Notes under the pieces: generated by a model
The model's database searches: none
What the model was told of the DNA's origin: nothing
What the model saw: the letters and a program-made list of their open reading frames with translations, nothing else
Part shown: positions 35,001 through 47,000 of the stretch, one piece after another
Layout: every line of letters begins with the position of its first letter
How positions within the stretch are numbered: position 1 is the first letter of the stretch
From: Xestospongia bergquistia
Taxonomy: Eukaryota; Porifera; Demospongiae; Haplosclerida; Petrosiidae
DNA: 64,000 bases
Direction: 5' to 3'
Assembly: GCA_963965975.1 (NCBI GenBank)
Contig: OZ014417.1
Span: 1,116,001 to 1,180,000 of the forward strand
Position numbers and translations under genes: made by a program

Positions 35001-38000
35001 ATTAGAGACTTCTGTTATATCTTCTTCACTAGTTTTTGTCACTACTACTTCCTTGACATTATTGTCAGAGTTGTCTTCTTCACTTGTTAGTGCATATTCA
35101 TCATATATTATTTCATCATCAACTAAATTGTTGAAGTTGTCATCTACTGTTGATACTACCTCTTTAAAATTATCATCAGAGCTATCTTCTTCCTTAACTA
35201 CTGTTGTTATTACCTCATCAACTCTATTAGTGACTTCTCTTGAGCCATCTTCACTAATGTCTGTGGATACTATCTCTTCAAAAAGTATTTCACTATCTTC
35301 TACATTGTTAGAGTCATCTTCTTCAATGAGAACTACCATTACTTCATCATCTGCCATTATCATGAGTACTCCAGAGCCATCTTATTCAATGAGTACTACC
35401 ATTACTTCATCATCTGCCATTATCACGAGTATTCCAGAGCCATCTTCTTCAATGAGTACTACCACTACTTCATCATCTGCCATTATCACGAGTATTCCAG
35501 AGCCATCTTCTTCAATGAGTACTACCACTACTTCATCATCTGCCATTATCACGAGTATTCCAGAGCCATCTTCTTCAATGAGTACTACCATTACTTCATC
35601 ATCTGCCATTATCACGAGTATTCCAGAGCCATCTTATTCAATGAGTACTACCACTACTTCATCATCTGCCATTATCACGAGTACTCCAGAGCCATCTTCT
35701 TCAATGAGTACTACTATTACTTCATCATCTGCCATTATCACAAGTATTCCAGAGCCATCTTCTTCAATGAGTACTACCATTACTTCATCATCTGCCATTA
35801 TCACGAGTACTCCAGAGCCATCTTATTCAATGAGTACTACCACTACTTCATCATCTGCCATTATCACGAGTATTCCAGAGCCATCTTCTTCAATGAGTAC
35901 TACCATTACTTCATCATCTGCCATTATCACGAGTATTCCAGAGCCATCTTATTCAATGAGTACTACCATTACTTCATCATTTGCCATTATCACGAGTATT
36001 CCAGAGCCATCTTCTTCAATGAGTACTACCATTACTTCATCATCTGCCATTATCACGAGTATTCCAGAGCCATCTTATTCAATGAGTACTACCATTACTT
36101 CATCATTTGCCATTATCATGAGTATTCCAGAGCCATCTTCTTCAATGAGTACTACCATTACTTCATCATCTGCCATTATCACGAGTATTCCAGAGCCATC
36201 TTATTCAATGAGTACTACCATTACTTCATCATCTGCCATTATCATGAGTATTCCAGAGCCATCTTCTTCAATGAGTACTACCATTACTTCATCATCTGCC
36301 ATTATCACGAGTATTCCAGAGCCATCTTCTTCAATGAGTACTACCACTACTTCATCATCTGCCATTATCACGAGTATTCCAGAGCCATCTTCTTCAATGA
36401 GTACTACCATTACTTCATCATCTGCCATTATCACGAGTACTCCAGAGCCATCTTATTCAATGAGTACTACCATTACTTCATCATCTGCCATTATCACGAG
36501 TACTCCAGAGCCATCTTATTCAATGAGTACTACCACTACTTCATCATCTGCCATTATCACGAGTATTCCAGAGCCATCTTCTTCAATGAGTACTACCATT
36601 ACTTCATCATCTGCCATTATCACGAGTATTCCAGAGCCATCTTATTCAATGAGTACTACCATTACTTCATCATCTGCCATTATCACGAGTATTCCAGAGC
36701 CATCTTATTCAATGAGTACTACCATTACTTCATCATTTGCCATTATCACGAGTATTCCAGAGCCATCTTATTCAATGAGTACTACCATTACTTCATCATC
36801 TGCCATTATCACGAGTATTCCAGAGCCATCTTCTTCAATGAGTACTACCATTACTTCATCTGCCATTATCACGAGTATTCCAGAGCCATCTTCTTCAATG
36901 AGTACTACCATTACTTCATCATCTGCCATTATCACGAGTATTCCAGAGCCATCTTCTTCAATGAGTACTACCACTACTTCATCATCTGCCATTATCACGA
37001 GTATTCCAGAGCCATCTTCTTCAATGAGTACTACCATTACTTCATCTTCTGCCATTATCACGAGTATTCCAGAGCCATCTTATTCAATAAGTACTACCAC
37101 TACTTCATCATCTGCCATTATCATGAGTATTCCAGAGCCATCTTCTTCAATGAGTACTACCATTACTTCATCATCTGCCATTATCACGAGTACTCCAGAG
37201 CCATCTTCTTCAATGAGTACTACCACTACTTCATCATCTGCCATTATCACGAGTATTCCAGAGCCATCTTCTTCAATGAGTACTACCATTACTTCATCAT
37301 CTGCCATTATCACGAGTACTCCAGAGCCATCTTATTCAATGAGTACTACCATTACTTCATCATCTGCCATTATCACGAGTACTCCAGAGCCATCTTCTTC
37401 AATGAGTACTACCACTACTTCATCACCTGCCATTATCACCAGTATTCCAGAGCCATCTTCTTCAATGAGTACTACCATTACTTCATCATCTGCCATTATC
37501 ATGAGTATTCCAGAGCCATCTTCTTCAATGAGTACTACCATTACTTCATCATCTGCCATTATCACGAGTATTCCAGAGCCATCTTATTCAATAAGTACTA
37601 CCACTACTTCATCATCTGCCATTATCATGAGTATTCCAGAGCCATCTTCTTCAATGAGTACTACCATTACTTCATCTGCCATTATCACGAGTATTCCAGA
37701 GCCATCTTCTTCAATGAGTACTACCATTACTTCATCATCTGCCATTATCACGAGTATTCCAGAGCCATCTTCTTCAATGAGTACTACCACTACTTCATCA
37801 TCTGCCATTATCATGAGTATTCCAGAGCCATCTTCTTCAATGAGTACTACCATTACTTCATCTGCCATTATCACGAGTATTCCAGAGCCATCTTCTTCAA
37901 TGAGTACTACCATTACTTCATCATCTGCCATTATCACGAGTATTCCAGAGCCATCTTATTCAATGAGTACTACCACTACTTCATCATCTGCCATTATCAT

Positions 38001-41000
38001 GAGTATTCCAGAGCCATCTTCTTCAATGAGTACTACCATTACTTCATCATCTGCCATTATCACGAGTATTCCAGAGCCATCTTATTCAATAAGTACTACC
38101 ACTACTTCATCATCTGCCATTATCATGAGTATTCCAGAGCCATCTTCTTCAATGAGTACTACCACTACTTCATCATCTGCCATTATCACGAGTATTCCAG
38201 AGCCATCTTCTTCAATGAGTACTACCATTACTTCATCATCTGCCATTATCACGAGTACTCCAGAGCCATCTTATTCAATGAGTACTACCATTACTTCATC
38301 ATCTGCCATTATCACGAGTATTCCAGAGCCATCTTATTCAATGAGTACTACCATTACTTCATCATTTGCCATTATCATGAGTATTCCAGAGCCATCTTCT
38401 TCAATGAGTACTACCATTACTTCATCATCTGCCATTATCACGAGTATTCCAGAGCCATCTTCTTCAATGAGTACTACCATTACTTCATCATCTGCCATTA
38501 TCACGAGTATTCCAGAGCCATCTTATTCAATGAGTACTACCATTACTTCATCATCTGCCATTATCATGAGTATTCCAGAGCCATCTTCTTCAATGAGTAC
38601 TACCATTACTTCATCATCTGCCATTATCACGAGTATTCCAGAGCCATCTTCTTCAATGAGTACTACCACTACTTCATCATCTGCCATTATCACGAGTATT
38701 CCAGAGCCATCTTCTTCAATGAGTACTACCATTACTTCATCATCTGCCATTATCACGAGTACTCCAGAGCCATCTTATTCAATGAGTACTACCATTACTT
38801 CATCATCTGCCATTATCACGAGTACTCCAGAGCCATCTTATTCAATGAGTACTACCACTACTTCATCATCTGCCATTATCACGAGTATTCCAGAGCCATC
38901 TTCTTCAATGAGTACTACCATTACTTCATCATCTGCCATTATCACGAGTATTCCAGAGCCATCTTATTCAATGAGTACTACCATTACTTCATCATCTGCC
39001 ATTATCACGAGTATTCCAGAGCCATCTTATTCAATGAGTACTACCATTACTTCATCATTTGCCATTATCACGAGTATTCCAGAGCCATCTTATTCAATGA
39101 GTACTACCATTACTTCATCATCTGCCATTATCACGAGTATTCCAGAGCCATCTTCTTCAATGAGTACTACCATTACTTCATCTGCCATTATCACGAGTAT
39201 TCCAGAGCCATCTTCTTCAATGAGTACTACCATTACTTCATCATCTGCCATTATCACGAGTATTCCAGAGCCATCTTCTTCAATGAGTACTACCACTACT
39301 TCATCATCTGCCATTATCACGAGTATTCCAGAGCCATCTTCTTCAATGAGTACTACCATTACTTCATCTTCTGCCATTATCACGAGTATTCCAGAGCCAT
39401 CTTATTCAATAAGTACTACCACTACTTCATCATCTGCCATTATCATGAGTATTCCAGAGCCATCTTCTTCAATGAGTACTACCATTACTTCATCATCTGC
39501 CATTATCACGAGTACTCCAGAGCCATCTTCTTCAATGAGTACTACCACTACTTCATCATCTGCCATTATCACGAGTATTCCAGAGCCATCTTCTTCAATG
39601 AGTACTACCATTACTTCATCATCTGCCATTATCACGAGTACTCCAGAGCCATCTTATTCAATGAGTACTACCATTACTTCATCATCTGCCATTATCACGA
39701 GTACTCCAGAGCCATCTTCTTCAATGAGTACTACCACTACTTCATCACCTGCCATTATCACCAGTATTCCAGAGCCATCTTCTTCAATGAGTACTACCAT
39801 TACTTCATCATCTGCCATTATCATGAGTATTCCAGAGCCATCTTCTTCAATGAGTACTACCATTACTTCATCATCTGCCATTATCACGAGTATTCCAGAG
39901 CCATCTTATTCAATAAGTACTACCACTACTTCATCATCTGCCATTATCATGAGTATTCCAGAGCCATCTTCTTCAATGAGTACTACCATTACTTCATCTG
40001 CCATTATCACGAGTATTCCAGAGCCATCTTCTTCAATGAGTACTACCATTACTTCATCATCTGCCATTATCACGAGTATTCCAGAGCCATCTTCTTCAAT
40101 GAGTACTACCACTACTTCATCATCTGCCATTATCATGAGTATTCCAGAGCCATCTTCTTCAATGAGTACTACCATTACTTCATCTGCCATTATCACGAGT
40201 ATTCCAGAGCCATCTTCTTCAATGAGTACTACCATTACTTCATCATCTGCCATTATCACGAGTATTCCAGAGCCATCTTATTCAATGAGTACTACCACTA
40301 CTTCATCATCTGCCATTATCATGAGTATTCCAGAGCCATCTTCTTCAATGAGTACTACCATTACTTCATCATCTGCCATTATCACGAGTATTCCAGAGCC
40401 ATCTTATTCAATAAGTACTACCACTACTTCATCATCTGCCATTATCATGAGTATTCCAGAGCCATCTTCTTCAATGAGTACTACCACTACTTCATCATCT
40501 GCCATTATCACGAGTATTCCAGAGCCATCTTCTTCAATGAGTACTACCATTACTTCATCATCTGCCATTATCACGAGTACTCCAGAGCCATCTTATTCAA
40601 TGAGTACTACCATTACTTCATCATCTGCCATTATCACGAGTACTCCAGAGCCATCTTCTTCAATGAGTACTACCACTACTTCATCATCTGCCATTATCAC
40701 GAGTATTCCAGAGCCATCTTCTTCAATGAGTACTACCATTACTTCATCATCTGCCATTATCACGAGTATTCCAGAGCCATCTTCTTCAATGAGTACTACC
40801 ACTACTTCATCATCTGCCATTATCACGAGTATTCCAGAGCCATCTTCTTCAATGAGTACTACCATTACTTCATCATCTGCCATTATCACGAGTATTCCAG
40901 AGCCATCTTCTTCAATAAATACTACCATTACTTCATCTGCCATTATCACGAGTATTCCAGAGCCATCTTCTTCAATGAGTACTACCATTACTTCATCATC

Positions 41001-44000
41001 TGTCATTATCACGAGTATTCCAGAGCCATCTTCTTCAATGAGTACTACCACTACTTCATCATCTGCCGTTATCATGAGTATTCCAGAGCCATCTTCTTCA
41101 ATGAGTACTACCATTACTTCATCATCTGCCATTATCACGAGTATTCCAGAGCCATCTTATTCAATAAGTACTACCACTACTTCATCATCTGCCATTATCA
41201 TGAGTATTCCAGAGCCATCTTCTTCAATGAGTACTACCATTACTTCATCATCTGCCATTATCACGAGTACTCCAGAGCCATCTTCTTCAATGAGTACTAC
41301 CACTACTTCATCATCTGCCATTATCACGAGTATTCCAGAGCCATCTTCTTCAATGAGTACTACCATTACTTCATCATCTGCCATTATCACGAGTATTCCA
41401 GAGCCATCTTCTTCAATAAATACTACCATTACTTCATCTGCCATTATCACGAGTATTCCAGAGCCATCTTCTTCAATGAGTACTACCATTACTTCATCAT
41501 CTGCCATTATCACGAGTATTCCAGAGCCATCTTCTTCAATGAGTACTACCACTACTTCATCATCTGCCATTATCATGAGTATTCCAGAGCCATCTTCTTC
41601 AATGAGTACTACCATTACTTCATCATCTGCCATTATCACGAGTATTCCAGAGCCATCTTATTCAATAAGTACTACCACTACTTCATCATCTGCCATTATC
41701 ATGAGTATTCCAGAGCCATCTTCTTCAATGAGTACTACCATTACTTCATCATCTGCCATTATCACGAGTACTCCAGAGCCATCTTCTTCAATGAGTACTA
41801 CCACTACTTCATCATCTGCCATTATCACGAGTATTCCAGAGCCATCTTCTTCAATGAGTACTACCATTACTTCATCATCTGCCATTATCACGAGTACTCC
41901 AGAGCCATCTTATTCAATGAGTACTACCATTACTTCATCATCTGCCATTATCACGAGTACTCCAGAGCCATCTTCTTCAATGAGTACTACCACTACTTCA
42001 TCATCTGCCATTATCACGAGTATTCCAGAGCCATCTTCTTCAATGAGTACTACCATTACTTCATCATCTGCCATTATCACGAGTATTCCAGAGCCATCTT
42101 CTTCAATGAGTACTACCACTACTTCATCATCTGCCATTATCACGAGTATTCCAGAGCCATCTTCTTCAATGAGTACTACCATTACTTCATCATCTGCCAT
42201 TATCACGAGTATTCCAGAGCCATCTTCTTCAATGAGTACTACCATTACTTCATCTGCCATTATCACGAGTATTCCAGAGCCATCTTCTTCAATGAGTACT
42301 ACCATTACTTCATCATCTGCCATTATCACGAGTATTCCAGAGCCATCTTATTCAATGAGTACTACCATTACTTCATCATCTGCCATTATCACGAGTATTC
42401 CAGAGCCATCTTCTTCAATGAGTACTACCACTACTTCATCATCTGCCATTATCATGAGTATTCCAGAGCCATCTTCTTCAATGAGTACTACCATTACTTC
42501 ATCATCTGCCATTATCACAAGTATTCCAGAGCCATCTTCTTCAATGAGTACTACCATTACTTCATCATCTGCCATTATCACGAGTATTCCAGAGCCATCT
42601 TATTCAATGAGTACTACCATTACTTCATCATCTGCCATTATCACGAGTATTCCAGAGCCATCTTCTTTAATGAGTACTACCATTACTTCATCATCTGCCA
42701 TTATCACAAGTACTTCAGAGTCATCTTCTTCACTAGCTACTACTGAGAGTATCTTTTCAACATATATTCCATCACCTATCAAAACATTAATCCCAACAGC
42801 TACTGTCAGTACCACTTCCTTAATATTGTCATCAGAGCCATCTTCTTCACTAACTGTTAATTCTACATCTACTTTGCTATCAACTGTGACAACAACTTCT
42901 CTCATGTCTTCTTCATTAACTAATATTGATTCTACATCATTGTCATCAGAATTGTTAGAACCATCATCTTCACTAACAGTTAAAACAGAGGAGGTGACAA
43001 TGGCTACTTCAGTTATACTTACATCAATTGAAGATAGCTCAACAATAATAATATCTTCTACATATGTCACATTGTCATCAGTTAAAGGTAATAGTAGACC
43101 AATCTTTATATATAGTCTTTTCTTCTTTTACAGATACAGTATATACAAGTGTTAGTGATATCATGACTACATCAGTTTTTCCTAGCACCTCTTCAAAAGG
43201 TATACTGATTGATTTAATTCCATTTACTGCTTCTTTTTTTGTAGCTATATCTCCATCTCCATTTCCATCACCTGGTAATGTTTATTGTTCATTGGTTGTA
43301 TATAATTGTATCAATCCATTGATCCCCTTGTGCTAGGGAAAACATTATTTTTTCTATTTATTATGTTTATTTATTGTTTTTCTTTCAAAGATCTTACTAT
43401 TAACCCAACACCATTGTTAGCAGTAATAAATGATGATACTGCTGTTCTAAACTGTAGTGCTAGTGGTAACCCTCCTCCTACTGTACACTGGATATTTCAT
43501 GGTAGTAACATAACAAATAATACTAAGTATATTATTACTAATGGAGTCTTAACATTACTAAATGTAGAACTTAATGATACTGGAGATTATTATTGTACTG
43601 CATCTAATGTATACAGATCTTTAAGTGGCAAAATTGAGTTAAAAGTTCAAGGTAACTCTACACTTTAAATGCATAAAATATATAATATCTATGTTTAATA
43701 GTATCTCCATTTCTTATTAATGTTATACCAACTGAGACAAATGGTATTCTTGGTGGTAACATGAGTCTCAACTGTACTGCTTATGGTGTTCCTAGACCTA
43801 CTGTGACATGGAGAAAGAATAATGAACACATATCCTCATTTTCCCCTGACATTACTATTATTAATGATAATATGACAGCTCATCAAGTTACAAGCTACCT
43901 CATATTGAGTGATATTTCTCATAATGACTCAGGAATATATCACTGTATTGCAACGAATCAGTTAGTTGAAGTGAAATCCATTAACTCATCTGGAACTATA

Positions 44001-47000
44001 TACATTTTAAGTAAGTCTAAAGTTTTGTTATACAAACAATGTTATTATTTGTTATAAATTAGGTCCTCCATCTCTTGTAAAGGGCTTTGTGAACATCACT
44101 AAAAATCAATCAGACACTGTCCAATTGTCTTGTACTTTTTCTGGTCAACCTGTTCCTCAAGTGACATGGTCAAGATCTCAGAACAATGCTGATAAGGAAG
44201 AACTTGATAATAGGACCAACAAAATCACTATAACTAGTTTTAGCAATGATACTACAGTTGTGTCTACATTGAAGATAAATGATTTAGAAAAAACAGATGA
44301 AGGGAACTATATTTGTAATGCATCTAATGGCATACCAAACTTGATCCAATCACAAGAATACAACAAAGCCTTCATAAGAGTTCAAGGTACTATATATTAT
44401 TTTGATAATAAATAATGACATCTTTTCTTTATTTAGTACCACCTACTGTACAACCAGTATCTAACAGAGTCATTGGATTACTTAATGAATCTGTTACTAT
44501 TTCATTTACTATCACTGATGATTTCCCAAAAGTTAAAGTATATAACATACAATGGCAATTCAAGCCATTGGGTAATGAGACATTTATTCTCATTTACTCT
44601 ACTTCATCTGATCGTCTTTCTCTTACAATCTCCAATGTTCAGTTGAGTAATAGAGGATTGTATAAAATGTTAGCACAAAACGAAGCAGGCATTAGTGAAG
44701 CAACAGTTGTTCTGGATGTATATGGTAAGTCTAGCATTAATTTAATATATTCTCAATGATTTTAGTTACAACTGCTTTATGGAACAATACTGGAGGGACT
44801 GTAATAAAAATAAAAGGACAAAATGTTGTGTTCAACTGTACTGCTGATGGTCTTCCACGACCTACTATCGTATGGAGGAAAAATGGTCAACTTTTATTGA
44901 ACACTAGTAGATTAAAAATTATATCATCAGAGCAGACCAATGGTTTTCGTTCAAACATTATTCCTGAAGTTCTACAGCGTAAAAATATGCTAGAAATTAC
45001 AAACTTGAAAGGAAATGATAATGGTAGCTATTCTTGTCGAGCTGATAATGAAGCTAATTTAGGAGTTGTATTAACAACACCATTTACATTACAAGTAATA
45101 GAACGTAAGTGATTAGCTGTTGTTGAATATTTATTATTAAAGATTTCTTTTAGCTCCACCAACCAATTATTGTTTGAGTTCTCCATGTGGTAAAAATAGT
45201 AAATGTCATAGTTTGAGTAATGGATATTTATGTGATTGTAATGATGGATACACTGGTATCAATTGTGAACAAAGTAAATTATGAATGATTCAATATCAAG
45301 TTTATTTGTTTCAATACAGTTGTAGTGGTATCAGTTCCACCACAAATTACACAGCCCCCTAAAAGTACTTCAGGGAATCTCTACTCCACTACTAACCTCA
45401 CATGTAAAGCTACTGGTTCTCCTATTCCTACTATTCTATGGTATAAAGATGATGTGTTAATTCCCAATGACAATAGTGATCCCTCTGTGTTGTTATTCTC
45501 TGAATTGGATTTAAGTGATCGAGGATTTTACCACTGTGAAGCTAGAAGTATAATAAATGGAAAAAATGTATTTACAGTGTCTTCAAGAGTACTTCTAAAT
45601 ATCACAGGTATGAAATATTTTATGATGTCCACTATTTATCTTAATCCAGATGTTGTTCAGTATGAAGCTAAAATAGAACTACCAGATGACTTTTATAAAA
45701 AAAGTAATTTGAGTATATCTGATAGGATCTCTGATCTTATTTACAAGGTAGTTGATGTGTCACAAATGTTATAATTACTTTATATATTATTTAGAGTAAC
45801 AATTATCTTACTGGTAGTCAACTGAGCAATACCTCAAACACCTCATTTTTCTTCATTCAAATTTTTAATGCTAGTAACTTGAAGTCAGTCCATCCATTTT
45901 TATGTTAGATATTATATCAGACAATATTTAGTTATACTGCACAAGTCCATACTATTCCTATTGTTATTACTTTGTTAACAAAGAGTGGAGCTTCTGAACA
46001 ACTCAAGGTTGGAGTTAAAGAACAAATGGCTATGCTAGGCAGACAACTTAGTGTCAATATTTCAATAGCTGAAGTAGACAGATTTGGTAAAACATATTTT
46101 AATTTATTTTTTGATTATTTTGTTTCTTTAAGATGGCTGTCCTCCTGACAAAACTATCATACCATCACATTCTGGCAAGAAAGATCTTGAACTTATTCTT
46201 TTTTGGCCTGAAACTAATATTGGAGGAGAAGCTGTAGTCAGTTGTCCTTGTGGAAATGGGAGTTCAGAAGGACAAATATTACAAGCTAGTCGATATTGTG
46301 GAGGAGACTTTACCAGAGGTGCTGAATGGTCTAAAGGAAATATAGCAGCTTGTAATTTCAGTGACTTAGCAAGAGAAATATGTCAGCTGAGAAATGTTTG
46401 TTCTTTGGATGCAAATACAGGAAAGTAATCATTATTTACCTCTTTAGCTTCCTGTAGCTGAGAGAATAGTACGGTTGGAGAATCTTACAAGTAACAGTGA
46501 TGTTTTAGGATCAACTGAAGTAACAGCAAGTGTGAGTGTACTGGTGACAGCTACTGAAGGTGTATCTGGTAATATTACGGTAAGGAATTCTTTTAATCAA
46601 CATGACAGTACCTGTTTTTATATCACCTTTAAAGTTAACTACAACATTTTTAGAAGTTGTTGACAACATATTAGATGTCAATCAAGATACATTACAAACC
46701 AGTCAAGAAACCTCTAACACATCAGCTAAGTTAGTTTGTTATTTGAAGTAAATACTAGTACATTTTTTGTAGGATATTGGAAGCTATTGAATCAGTTGTT
46801 GAGAATATACCACTTACTAATACATCAGAACCTGTTGTAATTTCTCAAAAGTCATTTGCTGTATCTTTGCAACAAGTAGACATTGAAGAATTTAAACAAT
46901 CTGGTCAAACATTCAGTGTAAATTTTGGAGACTTTTCTAATGAAAATCAAAGCCTTAATTCGAATGATCTGACATTTGGAGGATCTAATCAGCAATCAAC

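Larger units (their letters stand above)
34412..43087 (+). other. 8,676-bp exon encoding a mucin-like Ser/Thr stalk
   Basis: Single open exon (acceptor CCTATAG, donor GGTAATAG, phase 1 both sides) encoding 2,892 residues. The first 300 residues are irregular Ser/Thr-rich sequence. Then come about 118 copies of the 21-residue repeat, then about 115 irregular residues. It is rich in Ser, Thr, Ile and Pro and lacks cysteine in the array. The flanking short exons encode Pro/Ser linkers (DVTPSPSPPVDIKE, AISPSPFPSP), and copy C has only a 24-bp linker exon (VITPPPSI) here. The stalk therefore probably arose from a small linker by repeat expansion. Confidence 0.85.

Noticed and set aside
35311-42740. 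CRISPR-like array
   Set aside because: Units are contiguous and coding, with no unique spacers, in an animal gene.
34920-43070. Many minus-strand open frames of 77-181 codons across the mucin exon (IMADDEV..VLIEEDGSG repeats)
   Set aside because: They are the reverse complement of the 63-bp coding repeat. They end wherever the plus strand carries the PSYS variant and show no independent signal, while the plus-strand frame is open through the entire exon and fits splice phases.
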